A DNA stretch of 64,000 nucleotides from Demequina sp. NBRC 110052 (GTDB lineage: Bacteria > Actinomycetota > Actinomycetes > Actinomycetales > Demequinaceae): the NCBI RefSeq assembly GCF_002090075.1, contig NZ_BBRI01000002.1, positions 62,001 to 126,000 on the forward strand, in the 5' to 3' direction. Under the pieces are notes generated by a model, which did not search any database, was not told the origin of the DNA, and saw nothing but the letters and a program-made list of their open reading frames with translations. Position numbers and translations under genes: made by a program. Shown one piece after another: positions 1 to 10,308 of this stretch (the stretch's first letter is position 1; each line of letters begins with the position of its first letter).

Positions 1-1
1 C

Positions 2-1267
2 ATCACGCTGCGTCGGCGTCGCGGCTCATGGGAGGACCCCGCGCACCTCAACGCGGTGCTTCCCAACGGCGCGCGGTTCTACGTGGACCACGCACACCCC
101 GAGTACTCCGGCCCCGAAGTGCGATCCGCGCACGACGCCGTCCTGTGGGACGTCGCGGGCGATCGCATCGCGCTCGCCGCGGCCGCGCGCTACGAGGCGA
201 TCGAGGGCGAGCGCGTGACCCTGTACAAGAACAACGTCGACGGCAAGGGCGCCAGCTACGGCACGCACGAGAACTTCCTGGTGCGTCGCGACGTCGACTT
301 CGACGCGCTCGCGTCGCGCCTGACCGCGCACCTGGCGACGCGCCAGGTCTACACGGGGGCGGGCCGCGTCGGGCTCGGCGCTCACGGCGAGGACGCGGGC
401 TTCCAGATCTCGCAGCGCGCCGACTACATCGAGACCGAGGTCGGCCTCGAGACGACCCTGCGGCGACCGATCGTGAACACGCGCGACGAGCCCCACGCCT
501 CGCGTCAGCGGTGGCGCAGGCTCCATGTGATCATCGGCGACGCGAACTGCCTGGAGGTGCCGACGTACCTCAAGATCGGCACCACGGCGCTCGTGCTCGC
601 CGCGATCGAGGCGGAGGACGAGCGGCTCGACGCGCTCGTGCTGGCCGACCCCGTGGGTGACGTGCGGACAGTCTCGCGTGACCTCGCGCTCGAGACCTCC
701 CTCGCGCTCGCCTCGGGCGAGACGGCCACGGCGCTCGAGATCCAGCGGGCGCTCCTCGAGATCTGCCGCGACTACGCGCGCGACGGCGACGACGCGCTGG
801 TGCTTGCCCGCTGGGAGAGCGTGCTCGATCGCCTTGGCAGGGACATCTTCGAGGCGGCGCGTGAGGTCGAGTGGGTCGCGAAACTGCAGCTACTCGGACG
901 GCTGCGCACGAAGAATGCGGGGCCGGACGGGCGCCCGTTGCCGTGGGACGACGCGCGCCTCGCCGCGGCCGATGTGCAGTGGTCGCGGCTCGGCGACGGC
1001 TTCGCGTTCCGCCTCGCCGCCGCAGGCGCCGTGGAGCGCCTCACGACCGACGAAGCCGTGGCGCAGGCGGAGACGAACGCACCGCAGGACACGCGGGCGC
1101 GGCTCAGAGGCGCGATCGTCGCGGGGCGTCCCGACATCGTCGATGCCGCGGGATGGTCCACCGTCGTGCTCGACCGTGACGCGGACCACGGCAACCTCGA
1201 GGTCGTGCATCTGTACGACCCGCATGAGGCCAGCCACCCGCTGCTGGACTCCTTGCTGCGCGGATAG
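2..1267 (+). CDS. dop: Pup deamidase/depupylase Dop, 5'-truncated by window edge
   Basis: This reading frame is open from base 2 and runs to TAG at 1265-1267, so the true start lies upstream and about 420 codons are visible. Dop belongs to the carboxylate-amine ligase-like family. It removes Pup from target lysines and, where Pup ends in Gln, deamidates it to Glu. The segment NGARFYVDHAHPEYS (around residues 22-36 of the visible part) carries the Asp that is the catalytic nucleophile in this family. The paired RDEPHA motif near 490 is shared with pafA downstream. The Asp-His-Ala form and the position before pup argue for Dop rather than PafA. The Dop-loop region is not visible. Because the pup gene here already ends in Glu, depupylation is the likely main role. 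Confidence 0.9.
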   Translation: MTLRRRRGSWEDPAHLNAVLPNGARFYVDHAHPEYSGPEVRSAHDAVLWDVAGDRIALAAAARYEAIEGERVTLYKNNVDGKGASYGTHENFLVRRDVDFDALASRLTAHLATRQVYTGAGRVGLGAHGEDAGFQISQRADYIETEVGLETTLRRPIVNTRDEPHASRQRWRRLHVIIGDANCLEVPTYLKIGTTALVLAAIEAEDERLDALVLADPVGDVRTVSRDLALETSLALASGETATALEIQRALLEICRDYARDGDDALVLARWESVLDRLGRDIFEAAREVEWVAKLQLLGRLRTKNAGPDGRPLPWDDARLAAADVQWSRLGDGFAFRLAAAGAVERLTTDEAVAQAETNAPQDTRARLRGAIVAGRPDIVDAAGWSTVVLDRDADHGNLEVVHLYDPHEASHPLLDSLLRG

Positions 1268-1270
1268 ACT
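1265..1270 (+). promoter_or_regulatory. Candidate -10 element for leaderless pup
   Basis: TAGACT ends six bases before the pup ATG at 1277, and no Shine-Dalgarno sequence precedes that ATG. The first three bases are the dop stop codon. This spacing would put the transcription start at or next to the ATG. It recurs at several genes in the window. Inference from pattern only. Confidence 0.4.
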
Positions 1271-1276
1271 GCACTC

Positions 1277-1456
1277 ATGCCTCAGGTCAACGCTTCCGGA
1301 CAGCCCTACGAGGACGACGCGCCCGAGCCCGCAGCGGCACCCGCGCAGCAGGCCTCGACCGACGCGCTCGACGACCTGCTCGACGAGATCGACGGGTCGT
1401 TGCAGACCAACGCAGAGCAGTTCGTGCGCTCGTTCGTCCAGAAGGGCGGCGAGTAG
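1277..1456 (+). CDS. pup: Prokaryotic ubiquitin-like protein Pup (59 aa)
   Basis: Short ORF of 59 codons between dop and pafA. The protein is acidic and low in complexity at the N-terminus (Ala/Pro/Glu/Asp-rich, expected to be disordered). It has a predicted helical central stretch ([17 protein letters not shown]) and the hallmark C-terminus FVQKGGE. Pup is joined through the side chain of its C-terminal Glu to target lysines by PafA. The gene ends in GGE, not GGQ, so the product needs no deamidation before ligation. The length is typical of the family (about 60-70 aa). The ATG at 1277 is preceded by a TAGACT hexamer and no ribosome-binding site. PafA begins 29 bases downstream. Confidence 0.95.
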   Translation: MPQVNASGQPYEDDAPEPAAAPAQQASTDALDDLLDEIDGSLQTNAEQFVRSFVQKGGE

Positions 1457-1485
1457 CGCCGTCCGGCGCCTCGCACGCCGTCGCG

Positions 1486-2889
1486 ATGCAGATCGCCGAG
1501 GTTCCGCCGCCACTCGAGGTCGATCCGGCCCGCCGCATCTTCGGGCTCGAGACCGAGTTCGGCCTCCATGTGCATGCGCCTCACTCACGGCCCGTGACTC
1601 CCGAGGAGGTCGCGGGGCACCTGTTCCACTCCGTGGTGCAGTGGGGCCGCTCCTCCAACGTGTTCCTCCCGAACGCGTCGCGCCTGTACATCGACGTGGG
1701 CGCGCACCCCGAGTACGCGACGGCGGAGTGCGACACGATCACCGACCTCATCGCGATGGACAAGGCGGGCGAGCGCATCGTCCACGATCTCGTGGCGGAC
1801 GGCGAGAAGCGACTCCGCGAGGCGGGCGTCGACGGCACGATCTACCTCTACAAAAACAACACCGATTCGGCCGGCAACAGCTACGGATGCCACGAGAACT
1901 ACCTCCTGCGGCGCCGCGCCGACTTCGCGGGCTTCGGGCGCCAGCTTCTGCCGTTCCTCGTGACCCGGCAGATCGTCACCGGAGCCGGCACCATCACTCG
2001 CACGCCTGAGGGCGCGCACTACAGCTTCTCGCCGCGAGCCGACCACATGTGGGAGGGCATGAGCTCCGCCACCACTCGCTCGCGCCCCATGATCAACACG
2101 CGCGACGAGCCGCACGCGAGCGCCGAGCTGTACCGGCGCATGCACGTGATCGTGGGCGACTCGACCATGGCCGAGCCGACCACGCTGCTCAAGGTCGGGG
2201 CCACCGACCTCGTGCTGCGCCTCTTGGAGGCACGGGTGCTGATGCCCGACCTCGCCCTCGCCAAGGAGATGCAGGCGATTCGCGACGTCGCGCACGACCT
2301 GACCGGCACGGCCACAGTCGAGCTTGCCGACGGTCGGACCATGACCGCGGTCGAGGTCCAGCAGAGCTTCCTGGACACCGTCGTGGTCCACCTTGACGGG
2401 ATCATCGAGCGCACGGAGGAGGTCGAGCGCATCCTCGACCTGTGGCAGCGCGGCATCGACGCAGTCCGCTCCCAGGATTTCTCGAGCGTCGACACGGAGC
2501 TCGACTGGGCCATCAAGCTCAGGCTGATCCAGCGCTACCAGGACCGCCTGGGGTGTGCGCTCGACGACCCCCGCCTCGCGCGACTCGAGCTCGCGTTCCA
2601 CGACATCTCTCCCGAGCGCGGGCTCGCGAACCGGCTCCAATCGCAAGGCCTCATCGCCAGAGTGGTGACGGACGACCAGATCGCGCGCGCGAAGACCTCG
2701 CCGCCGGCCACCACGCGTGCCGCCCTGCGCGGCCGCTTCGTGCAGGAGGCGTTGGCGGCAGGGCGTGACTTCACCGTCGACTGGGTGCATCTGAAGCTCA
2801 CCGGCAACGAGCATCGGACCGTGCTGCTGAAGGATCCGTTCCGGTCCGTCGACGACCGCGTGGACCTGCTGCTCGCCGACCTCGGCTGA
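1486..2889 (+). CDS. pafA: Pup--protein ligase PafA
   Basis: A protein of 467 aa, close to the usual family length of about 450. PafA uses ATP to phosphorylate the C-terminal Glu of Pup and links it to lysine side chains of target proteins. The N-terminal RIFGLETEFG motif (residues 21-30) is the nucleotide-binding strand. The motif around residue 70 (LYIDVGAHPEYATAECD) holds the catalytic Asp, and RDEPHA appears near residue 208. The start at 1486 leaves about 17 residues before the conserved core and has no good ribosome-binding site, so the exact N-terminus is uncertain. The adjacent dop and pup leave no room for the proteasome genes prcB and prcA, which sit between pup and pafA in mycobacteria. 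Confidence 0.93.
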   Translation: MQIAEVPPPLEVDPARRIFGLETEFGLHVHAPHSRPVTPEEVAGHLFHSVVQWGRSSNVFLPNASRLYIDVGAHPEYATAECDTITDLIAMDKAGERIVHDLVADGEKRLREAGVDGTIYLYKNNTDSAGNSYGCHENYLLRRRADFAGFGRQLLPFLVTRQIVTGAGTITRTPEGAHYSFSPRADHMWEGMSSATTRSRPMINTRDEPHASAELYRRMHVIVGDSTMAEPTTLLKVGATDLVLRLLEARVLMPDLALAKEMQAIRDVAHDLTGTATVELADGRTMTAVEVQQSFLDTVVVHLDGIIERTEEVERILDLWQRGIDAVRSQDFSSVDTELDWAIKLRLIQRYQDRLGCALDDPRLARLELAFHDISPERGLANRLQSQGLIARVVTDDQIARAKTSPPATTRAALRGRFVQEALAAGRDFTVDWVHLKLTGNEHRTVLLKDPFRSVDDRVDLLLADLG

Positions 2890-2902
2890 GCGCAGCCGCA
2901 CG

Positions 2903-2908
2903 TACACT
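2903..2908 (+). promoter_or_regulatory. Candidate -10 element for the FKBP lipoprotein
   Basis: TACACT lies 25 bases ahead of the ATG at 2934, and a purine-rich ribosome-binding site (AAAGGGGAAAG) sits in between. No convincing -35 box is visible. Confidence 0.35.
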
Positions 2909-2933
2909 GTTCTGGCCGTCCGAAAGGGGAAAG

Positions 2934-3821
2934 ATGCGTCGCGCCTTCGCGCTCGCTGTCGCCGGGAGCCTCGCGCTCGCCGGCTGCGTCAGCGCACCAC
3001 CGGAGGAGTCGGTGACCGCCACCCCGACGGGAGACGTCGAGCTCATCACGGTCGGGGCCGACGAGACGGGCGCGCCGACCCTCGAGTTCGATACCGACGT
3101 CGACTGGACTCGCGTGCAGACCGACGTGGTGTGGGAGGGCGACGGCGACGCGCTCGTGGACGGTCAGCCGTTGCTGCTCGACCTCTACGGAGAGTCCCTG
3201 CTCGACGGTGCGATCGTGGTCGACAGCTACACCGGCCTGGCGCGGTCGTTCCTGCTCGCTCCCGAGCTGCTGGGCGACGATCTGTACGAGCTGCTGCTTG
3301 AGCAGCGCGTGGGCGCGAGGCTGCTCCACGTGTCGCCTGCGTCGTCCGGTGGCGTGGACGATGAGCCGCCGATCGCGCTGATCATCGACGTGCTTCCGAC
3401 GCGCGCGGCCGGGATGAGCGCCGACATGCCCGAGGACTGGCCCACCGTGTTCCTCGCGGAGGACGGCGAACCGAGCGTCTCGATCCCTGAGAGCGTCGAG
3501 CGCCCCGCGCAGACGCAGGTCGTGACGACGATCCAGGGCACTGGCACGCAGGTGCGCGAGGGCTCGTGGGTGCTCGCCAACTACGTGATGGTGTCGTGGG
3601 ACGGAGAAGTGCTGGACTCGTCGTGGCCAGACGAGCGCGCCCCCCTCGAGTTCGAGGTCGGCGCTCGCACTCAGATCCCGGCGCTCGAGGATGCCCTCAT
3701 CGACCAGCTCCAGGGCTCGCAGGTGATGATCCTCGCGCCGGCGACGCAGGCGTACCCCGACAAGGGTCCTGTCGTGCTGGTGGTGGACATCCTGGACGTC
3801 TTCACCCCGGAGGTCGAGTGA
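2934..3821 (+). CDS. FKBP-type peptidyl-prolyl isomerase lipoprotein
   Basis: A protein of 295 aa with a lipoprotein signal peptide: positive N-terminus MRR, hydrophobic core and lipobox LAGC with Cys18. It should be anchored on the outer face of the membrane. The C-terminal third (about residues 205-293) reads as an FKBP domain: a [24 protein letters not shown] segment (key residues Val, Tyr, Asp), then [17 protein letters not shown] and a terminal [10 protein letters not shown] strand. The middle part may be a second, degenerate FKBP-like domain. FKBP proteins catalyse cis-trans isomerisation of proline bonds and help extracytoplasmic protein folding. A similar gene often follows pafA in Micrococcales. 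The stop overlaps the hisF start by one base (TGATG), which suggests translational coupling. Confidence 0.8.
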   Translation: MRRAFALAVAGSLALAGCVSAPPEESVTATPTGDVELITVGADETGAPTLEFDTDVDWTRVQTDVVWEGDGDALVDGQPLLLDLYGESLLDGAIVVDSYTGLARSFLLAPELLGDDLYELLLEQRVGARLLHVSPASSGGVDDEPPIALIIDVLPTRAAGMSADMPEDWPTVFLAEDGEPSVSIPESVERPAQTQVVTTIQGTGTQVREGSWVLANYVMVSWDGEVLDSSWPDERAPLEFEVGARTQIPALEDALIDQLQGSQVMILAPATQAYPDKGPVVLVVDILDVFTPEVE

Positions 3822-4594
3822 TGTCGGTCGCGCTGCGGGTGATTCCCTGCCTGGACGTCGACGCGGGCCGCGTCGTCAAGGGCGTCAACTTCGAGAACCT
3901 CCGCGACGCCGGAAACCCCGTGGAGCTGTCGCGCGCCTACGGAGCAGGCGGGGCGGACGAGCTCACGTTCCTCGACGTGACCGCGAGCTCGGGCAGCCGC
4001 GAGACGACCTACGACGTGGTGCGCCGCACCGCTGAGCAGGTGTTCGTGCCGCTCACCGTGGGAGGGGGAGTGCGCTCTCCCGAGGATGTGGACCGCCTGC
4101 TGCGCGCGGGCGCGGACAAGGTCGGTGTCAACACGGCCGCGATCGCGCGCCCTGAGCTCATCCGGGAGATCTCTCAGCGCTTCGGCAATCAGGTGCTGGT
4201 CCTGTCGGCGGATGCCCGACGCTGCCGCGACGGGGCGAGCACCGCGTCGGGCTTCGAGGTGACGACCCACGGCGGACGCCAGGGCACCGGCATGGACCTG
4301 CTCGAGTGGGTCGAGACGGTCGAGCGGCTCGGCGCAGGCGAGATCCTGCTCAACTCGATGGACGCCGACGGCACGAACGATGGCTTCGACCTGGAGATGA
4401 TCGGTGCCGTGCGCGAGCGCGTCTCGATCCCGCTCATCGCCTCGGGCGGTGCCGGCACGGCGGAGCACTTCGTCGAGGCTGCGCACGCGGGGGCGGACGC
4501 CGTGCTCGCGGCCTCGGTGTTCCACTTCGGCACGCTCACGATCGCTCAGGTCAAGGAGCACCTGAGCGCCGCCGGAATCGAGGTCCGTCTGTGA
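3821..4594 (+). CDS. hisF: Imidazole glycerol phosphate synthase subunit HisF
   Basis: A TIM-barrel protein of 257 aa. It is the cyclase subunit that, with the glutaminase HisH, converts PRFAR plus ammonia into imidazole glycerol phosphate and AICAR in histidine synthesis. Visible hallmarks are [14 protein letters not shown] with catalytic Asp12, the phosphate-binding [10 protein letters not shown] segment, the second catalytic Asp in SADAR (near residue 131) and [12 protein letters not shown]. The start ATG at 3821 overlaps the upstream stop and matches the normal N-terminus. HisH and the other his genes are not next to it. The stop overlaps the GTG start of the following ABC gene by four bases. 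Confidence 0.96.
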   Translation: MSVALRVIPCLDVDAGRVVKGVNFENLRDAGNPVELSRAYGAGGADELTFLDVTASSGSRETTYDVVRRTAEQVFVPLTVGGGVRSPEDVDRLLRAGADKVGVNTAAIARPELIREISQRFGNQVLVLSADARRCRDGASTASGFEVTTHGGRQGTGMDLLEWVETVERLGAGEILLNSMDADGTNDGFDLEMIGAVRERVSIPLIASGGAGTAEHFVEAAHAGADAVLAASVFHFGTLTIAQVKEHLSAAGIEVRL

Positions 4595-6525
4595 ACGGAC
4601 CCGCGCGGCCGGGCGAGTACGCGCTGCACGGCAGCTTCGCGCGACAGTCGGCGCAGCTGCTATGGCACGGCGTGCGCCAGGCGCCCTGGTACTTCACCGG
4701 GGGTGTCGCTGCGGCGACGATGTTCTCGATCATGACGATCGTGTTCGGCAATCTGCTGGGTGGCATCACGGACGACGTCGTCATCCCGGGCGTCTCCGAG
4801 GGAACCGTCACTGGGCGCTGGGGCGAGTTCACCGACGATCCATTCACTGCGATCCTCTACGCAGGCGCGGCCTTCTGCCTGATCGGCGTCGCGATCGCTC
4901 TCGCGCAGGCCATGCGGCAGGCCATGACCCAGGCGGGAGTGGCACGCGTGGGCGGCCGTCACCGGGAGGTCGTCGCGGAGTCGCTGTCGCGGCTCCCCAT
5001 GGGGTGGCACCGCACCCAGTCCTCCGGACGAGTGCTCTCCGCGATGTCCTCGGACTCGGAGACGGCCACCAGTCCGCTGAACCCGCTGTCCTTCACCGTC
5101 GGCTCGTTCGTGATGATGGTGGCGGCGGGCGTCTCGATGTGGCGCTCTGACCCCTGGCTCGCGATCACCGGTCTCGCCGTCGTGCCCGCGATCCTCGGCA
5201 TCAACCTGATGTTCGAGCGCATCATCACGCCGCTGTGGAGGCAGGGCCAGACGCTGCGCGCGGACGTGTCCAACATCGCGCACGAGAGCTTCGACGGCGG
5301 CACTGTCGTCAAGGCGCTCGGCGTCGAGCGCCGCGAAGGCCGTCGCTTCGCCGCCGCCGCCCGCGAGCTCGCGGCCGCGGACACTCGCGTGGGCCGTGTC
5401 AAGGCGTGGTTCGAGCCGCTGATGGACCTGATGGCGCCCCTGGGCGCTGTCGCGCTGATCGTGGTCGGCACGGCTCGCGCCGCTGCGGGGCACGTCACCG
5501 TCGGCGAGGTCGTGTCGGCGATGTACTTCGTGACGCTGCTCGCGATCCCCATCCGGGGTCTCGGCTGGATCCTGGGCCAGATGCCGCAGGCGCTCGTCTC
5601 CTTCAGGCGCGTCGGCGAGATCGCCGAGGCGGCGCGCGAGGTCGACGAGCCCGGTCACATCGAGATCGAGGGCGTGGGAGCGGGAACCGTGAGCTTCCTC
5701 GGCGCCTCGATCGCGGCCGACGACGGGCACGACGAGCTCACCGTGCTGGTCGAGGGTGCGTCGATCGAGCTGCGCGCAGGCACCGTCACCGCGCTCGTGG
5801 GCCCCACGGGCTCGGGCAAGTCCACGATCGCGCTGGCCGCGTCGCGCCTCACGATCCCGGCCTCGGGCAAGATCCTGCTCGACGGCGTACCGCTGTCAGA
5901 CGTGAAGAACCTCGGCGCGCACGTCGCGCTCGTGCCGCAGACGGCCTTCGTCTTCGCAGGCAGCGTCCGCGAGAACGTGACGCTCGGCCGGGACTACACC
6001 GACGAGGAGGTGTGGGAGGCGCTGCGGCGCGCCGCCGTCGATCACGTGGTGCGGTCGCTCGTGGACGGCTCGAGCGACCCGCTCGACGCCGAGCTGGACG
6101 AGCGCGGCTCGAACCTCTCCGGCGGTCAGCGCCAGCGACTCGCTCTCGCGCGTGCGCTCGTGCGCAGGCCGCGCGTGCTGATCCTCGACGACGCCACGTC
6201 CGCCGTGGACCCCGTCGTGGAACGCGAGATCCTCACCGGGCTCTCGGCCTCGACCGACGCGCCCACGGTGCTGCTCGTGGCGTACCGGCTCGCGTCGATC
6301 GGCATGGCAGACCACGTGGTGCATCTGGACCGCGGCCGGGTGATCGACTCCGGGACGCACGACGAACTGTTCTCGCGTGACGAGGGCTACCGCGACATCG
6401 TGCTGGCCTATGAGCGCGACGCGCGTCAGGCCGCACGGGTCGAGACCGCGCCGAGTGACGAGGAGGTGCCCGACGCGTCGGGCATCGACGGCGGCGATGA
6501 GCAGCGAGAGGCGGTGACCGACTGA
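4591..6525 (+). CDS. ABC exporter half-transporter, degenerate-site subunit
   Basis: A protein of 644 aa with an N-terminal six-helix type IV exporter membrane domain (about residues 25-330) and a C-terminal ATPase. Walker A is GPTGSGKST (near residue 403) and the signature is the canonical LSGGQRQR (near 508). Walker B is LILDDATS, with Asp in place of the catalytic Glu, and the switch His is replaced by Tyr in VAYRLAS (near 562). The next gene has the opposite pattern, so the pair should form a heterodimer with one degenerate and one active ATP site. The substrate cannot be told from sequence. The GTG start overlaps hisF by four bases and the stop overlaps the partner gene (TGATG). The acidic C-terminal tail is about 30 residues. 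Confidence 0.88.
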   Translation: MNGPARPGEYALHGSFARQSAQLLWHGVRQAPWYFTGGVAAATMFSIMTIVFGNLLGGITDDVVIPGVSEGTVTGRWGEFTDDPFTAILYAGAAFCLIGVAIALAQAMRQAMTQAGVARVGGRHREVVAESLSRLPMGWHRTQSSGRVLSAMSSDSETATSPLNPLSFTVGSFVMMVAAGVSMWRSDPWLAITGLAVVPAILGINLMFERIITPLWRQGQTLRADVSNIAHESFDGGTVVKALGVERREGRRFAAAARELAAADTRVGRVKAWFEPLMDLMAPLGAVALIVVGTARAAAGHVTVGEVVSAMYFVTLLAIPIRGLGWILGQMPQALVSFRRVGEIAEAAREVDEPGHIEIEGVGAGTVSFLGASIAADDGHDELTVLVEGASIELRAGTVTALVGPTGSGKSTIALAASRLTIPASGKILLDGVPLSDVKNLGAHVALVPQTAFVFAGSVRENVTLGRDYTDEEVWEALRRAAVDHVVRSLVDGSSDPLDAELDERGSNLSGGQRQRLALARALVRRPRVLILDDATSAVDPVVEREILTGLSASTDAPTVLLVAYRLASIGMADHVVHLDRGRVIDSGTHDELFSRDEGYRDIVLAYERDARQAARVETAPSDEEVPDASGIDGGDEQREAVTD

Positions 6526-8297
6526 TGGAGCCCACGACCCTGAGGCAGACCCTCAAGCGCGGCTTCGCGCTCAGCCCCGAGTTCGGCGCCGGCCTGGGGA
6601 TCACCCTGGGTCTGGCCGTCGTCGCTGCGTTCGGCAAGACCGCGGTGCCCTTCGTGACGCAGCAGGTCACGGACAAGGGACTGCTCGCGCCGGGCGGCAT
6701 CGACGTCTCCGTCGCGTACGGCTTCGCGGCGATCGGTGCGACGCTGCTGATCGTCGCGACGCTCGTGGAGCGCATCGTCCGCATCCGCATGGTCACGCAG
6801 GCGGAGCAGGGCCTCGCGACCCTGCGCATCACCGCCTTCGACACGGTGCACGACCTCTCCGTGCTCACGCAGAACGCGGACCGCAGGGGCCGGTACGTGT
6901 CGCGCGTCACCGGAGACGTCGAGACCATGCGCGACCTCATGCAGTGGACCGGTGCCGCCATGCTGGTCGCGGCCTTCGAGTCCACGATCATCCTCGCCGT
7001 GATGCTCGTGTACGCGTGGCAGCTCGCGGTCGTGGTGATCCTTGCGTACGTGCCGACGCTGCTCGTGCTGCGCTTCGTCCAGCCCCGCATCGTGCGCGCG
7101 TACAGTCGCGTGCGGGCGCGCAGCGGCGATCTGCTCGCCGCGACGGGGGAGCAGCTCGTCGGCATCGCCACGATCCGCGCCTACGGCGTCCACGGGCACA
7201 TGCGCCGCGACCTTGCGCGCATGAACAAGGACATCGTCGCGGGCGACACCCGCGCAGGCTGGCTCGGCACGTCGCTGTTCTCGACGAACGCCGCCGCGCA
7301 GTCCATCGCCACGGGGCTCGCGCTCGTGCTCGGCACGCGCCTCGCGCTCGACGGCGCGCTGTCCGTGGGCACGGTGGTGGCCTTCGCGTTCCTCGTCTAC
7401 CAGTTCGCGGGTCCGATCGGCTGGATCATCGAGATGCTCGCCGAGATGCAGCGCGCGCTCGTCGGCTGGCGACGCGTGATCGGACTCGTCGACACTCCGG
7501 TCACAGTCGCGGACCCCGGCGAGAACGGCACCGACATCCCGCGCGGGCACGGCGACGTCGCGATCGACGGCGTCCGCCTCACCTATCCCTCGGGTCCCGA
7601 GGTGCTGAAGGGGATCGACCTCGAGGTGCCCGCGGGCCGGCGCATTGCGCTCGTGGGAGAGACGGGCTCGGGCAAGACGTCGCTCGTCCGGCTCCTCGCG
7701 CGGTTCATCGACCCCACGCAGGGCATCGTGCGCGTGGGAGGCGTGGATCTGCGCGACGTGCCGATGGCGGGCCTGCGGCGCTCGGTCGCGATCGTGCCGC
7801 AGGAGGGCTTCTTGTTCGACGGCACCATCCGCTCGAACCTCGCGTATGCCCTCCCGGAGGGCACGGACGCGGCCGAGCTCGAGTCGCGGGCGCTGGCGGT
7901 CTTCGAGTCGCTCGGGCTCGAGGGCTGGATTGCGGCGCAGCCGGCCGGCCTCGACACTCCCGTCGGCCCGCGCGGAGAGCTGCTCAGCGCAGGCGAGCGG
8001 CAGCTGGTCGCGATCGCGCGTGCGTACCTCCGGGATCCCGAGGTGCTGATCCTCGACGAGGCGACGTCCGCCGTGGACCCTGCCACCGAGGTGCGCATCT
8101 CGCGTGCGCTCGAGGGCCTCATGCGCGGACGCACGTCCGTGGTGATCGCGCACCGACTGTCGACCGCCGAACGCGCCGACGCGGTCGCCGTCATGGACGC
8201 CGGTGAGATCGTCGAGTTCGGCTCGCACGACGAGCTCGTCGCGCGCGGCGGCGTCTACTCGCGCATGCACGACGCCTGGGTGGCCCAGACGCGGTGA
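6525..8297 (+). CDS. ABC exporter half-transporter, catalytic subunit
   Basis: A protein of 590 aa with an exporter membrane domain (about residues 15-310) and an ATPase domain. Walker A is GETGSGKTS (near residue 378). Walker B is LILDEATS with the catalytic Glu (near 507), and the switch His is present in IAHRLST (near 541). The signature is altered to LSAGERQL (near 486). Together with the preceding subunit, its Walker A/B pairs with the canonical signature of the partner, giving one competent site. Its own altered signature completes the degenerate site. The start overlaps the upstream stop, so balanced expression of the two halves is likely. It sits between hisF and hisI, but nothing ties it to histidine chemistry. 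Confidence 0.88.
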   Translation: MEPTTLRQTLKRGFALSPEFGAGLGITLGLAVVAAFGKTAVPFVTQQVTDKGLLAPGGIDVSVAYGFAAIGATLLIVATLVERIVRIRMVTQAEQGLATLRITAFDTVHDLSVLTQNADRRGRYVSRVTGDVETMRDLMQWTGAAMLVAAFESTIILAVMLVYAWQLAVVVILAYVPTLLVLRFVQPRIVRAYSRVRARSGDLLAATGEQLVGIATIRAYGVHGHMRRDLARMNKDIVAGDTRAGWLGTSLFSTNAAAQSIATGLALVLGTRLALDGALSVGTVVAFAFLVYQFAGPIGWIIEMLAEMQRALVGWRRVIGLVDTPVTVADPGENGTDIPRGHGDVAIDGVRLTYPSGPEVLKGIDLEVPAGRRIALVGETGSGKTSLVRLLARFIDPTQGIVRVGGVDLRDVPMAGLRRSVAIVPQEGFLFDGTIRSNLAYALPEGTDAAELESRALAVFESLGLEGWIAAQPAGLDTPVGPRGELLSAGERQLVAIARAYLRDPEVLILDEATSAVDPATEVRISRALEGLMRGRTSVVIAHRLSTAERADAVAVMDAGEIVEFGSHDELVARGGVYSRMHDAWVAQTR

Positions 8298-8362
8298 CGC
8301 CGGGCGCGATGCCTGCCGCCGCGTCGGACGTGTCCCGTCGCCGAGCGTGGAAGGATGTCCCC

Positions 8363-8731
8363 ATGCCGCTCGACACCAGCATCGCCGCGCGCCTCAAGCG
8401 CACTCCCGACGGACTCGTCTGCGCCGTCGTGCAGCAGCACGACACGCGCGAGGTCCTCATGGTCGCGTGGATGAACGACGATGCGCTGCACGAGACGCTC
8501 ACCACCGGTCGCGCCGTGTACTGGAGTCGCTCGCGCCAGCAGCTGTGGCGCAAGGGAGACACCTCCGGCCATGCGCAGACCGTGGTGCGCGCGTCTCTCG
8601 ACTGCGATGGCGACGCGATCCTGCTCGAGGTCGACCAGGTGGGTGCTGCGTGCCACACCGGCGAGCGCACGTGCTTCCTCACGGGAGGCGACCTGGGTGC
8701 GGTGAACGGTCTCGAGGCATCGGATGGCTGA
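8363..8731 (+). CDS. hisI: Phosphoribosyl-AMP cyclohydrolase HisI
   Basis: A protein of 122 aa that hydrolyses phosphoribosyl-AMP to ProFAR, the third step of histidine synthesis, in the cytoplasm. The metal-binding pattern is intact: Cys81-Asp82-Gly-Asp84 for magnesium, with Cys97, His98 and Cys104 in [10 protein letters not shown] for zinc. The N-terminal WMNDDAL and the VYWSRSR segment are also typical. I chose ATG 8363 because it follows a good ribosome-binding site (GGAAGGA at 8349-8355) and gives the normal length. A GTG at 8294 that overlaps the previous stop would add 23 residues with no homology signal. The PRA-PH (HisE) domain is not fused. The stop overlaps trpE by eight bases. Confidence 0.94.
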   Translation: MPLDTSIAARLKRTPDGLVCAVVQQHDTREVLMVAWMNDDALHETLTTGRAVYWSRSRQQLWRKGDTSGHAQTVVRASLDCDGDAILLEVDQVGAACHTGERTCFLTGGDLGAVNGLEASDG

Positions 8732-10265
8732 GCAGGAGCCGGTGTCCGTCGCCTGGGGCGAGACATGGCCGACGTTGGAGGGCTTTCGCGGGTATGGCGC
8801 GACGCATCGCGTGGTGCCCGTCGTGCGACGCGTGCTCGCGGACTCTCTCACGCCGGTGGCCGTGTACCGAGCCCTCGCGGGCGGGCGCCCGAACACGTTC
8901 ATCCTCGAGTCAGCCGAGCCTGACGGCACGCTCGCGCGCTTCTCGTTCATCGGCGTGCGCTCGCGCGCGAGCCTGACGGTGGATGGGGACGAGGCGCGCT
9001 GGGAGGGCGACGTGCCGGTCGGCCTCACGTCGGGTGCGCCGCTGCCCACGATCCGCCAGGTGCTCGGCGAGCTCGCGTCCGAGGCGATCCCGGGGCTGCC
9101 GCCGCTCACGGGTGGCATGGTCGGCGTGCTCGGGTGGGACATCATCCGGCAGTGGGAGCCGACGCTACCCCACAAGGCACCTGCCGAGATCGACGTGCCC
9201 GACGTGCTGCTGCTGCTCGCCACGGACATCGCCGTCGTGGACCACCTGGACGGTTCAGTGTGGCTGATCGCAAACGCGGTCAACGCAGACGCGCGCGACG
9301 AGGGCATCGAGGAGGCGTACGCGGATGCGGTGACGCGACTCGATCGCATGCAGCATGCGCTCTCGGAGGCGCCCGCGGGCGAGGTGTCCGCGCTGGGCGA
9401 GGACGGGGAACCTGACGTCAGGCGCCGCAGCGCGCCGGGGGAGTACGAGCGCTACGTCGAGTTCGCGAAGGAGGCGATCCGCGACGGCGAGGTGTTCCAG
9501 ATGGTGCCCGCGCAGCGCTTCGAGATCTCGTGCGAGGCCGCGCCACTGGACGTGTATCGCGTGCTGCGCACGCTCAACCCCAGCCCGTACATGTACTACT
9601 TCGAGCTCGAGGACGCCGACGGGCGGGCGTTCTCCGTGGTCGGATCCAGCCCCGAGTCGCTCGTGCGAGTGGAGCGCGGCGCCGTCTCGACGTTCCCGAT
9701 CGCAGGGTCGCGTCCGCGCGGCGCCACGCCCGAGGAGGACCGCAGGCTCGAGGCCGAGCTGCTCGCGGATCCCAAGGAGCGCGCCGAGCACGTCATGCTC
9801 GTGGACCTCGCGCGGAATGACCTCGTGAAGGTGTGCGAGCCGACGTCGGTCGAGGTCGCGGACTTCATGTCCGTGTACCGCTACAGCCACATCATGCACA
9901 TCTGCTCCACCGTGGTGGGCAGGCTCGAGGACGGCTTCTCCGCGTTCGACGCGTTCCAGGCGACGTTCCCCGCGGGGACCCTCTCGGGCGCGCCGAAGCC
10001 GCGGGCGATCGCGCTCATCGACGAGATCGAGCCTGCCCGGCGCGCGCTCTACGGCGGTGCGGTCGGCTACTTCGACTTCGCGGGCAACACTGACACCGCA
10101 ATTGCCATCCGGACGGCCCTCATCAAGGACGGCGTCGCGTACGTCCAGGCGGGCGCGGGCATCGTCGCAGACTCGGTGCCGGAGACCGAGGAGGCGGAGA
10201 CGCGTAGCAAGGCCGCGGCGATGGTGCGCGCGATCGGCCTGGCCTCTCGACTCGGGCCCGCCTGA
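8724..10265 (+). CDS. trpE: Anthranilate synthase component I TrpE
   Basis: A protein of 513 aa. It converts chorismate to anthranilate using ammonia from a TrpG glutaminase subunit; no trpG is in the window. The N-terminal [10 protein letters not shown] segment corresponds to the tryptophan-feedback motif (LLES type). The chorismate-binding domain fills the C-terminal half, with [39 protein letters not shown] and the terminal [15 protein letters not shown] motifs. The ATG at 8724 lies inside the end of hisI, which points to co-transcription with the his genes. There is therefore no room for a trp leader peptide and attenuator directly ahead of trpE. Confidence 0.96.
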   Translation: MAEQEPVSVAWGETWPTLEGFRGYGATHRVVPVVRRVLADSLTPVAVYRALAGGRPNTFILESAEPDGTLARFSFIGVRSRASLTVDGDEARWEGDVPVGLTSGAPLPTIRQVLGELASEAIPGLPPLTGGMVGVLGWDIIRQWEPTLPHKAPAEIDVPDVLLLLATDIAVVDHLDGSVWLIANAVNADARDEGIEEAYADAVTRLDRMQHALSEAPAGEVSALGEDGEPDVRRRSAPGEYERYVEFAKEAIRDGEVFQMVPAQRFEISCEAAPLDVYRVLRTLNPSPYMYYFELEDADGRAFSVVGSSPESLVRVERGAVSTFPIAGSRPRGATPEEDRRLEAELLADPKERAEHVMLVDLARNDLVKVCEPTSVEVADFMSVYRYSHIMHICSTVVGRLEDGFSAFDAFQATFPAGTLSGAPKPRAIALIDEIEPARRALYGGAVGYFDFAGNTDTAIAIRTALIKDGVAYVQAGAGIVADSVPETEEAETRSKAAAMVRAIGLASRLGPA

Positions 10266-10308
10266 TCTGGCTAGAATGTCGCGTGACCCGAGCCGAGGAG
10301 GAACAACG

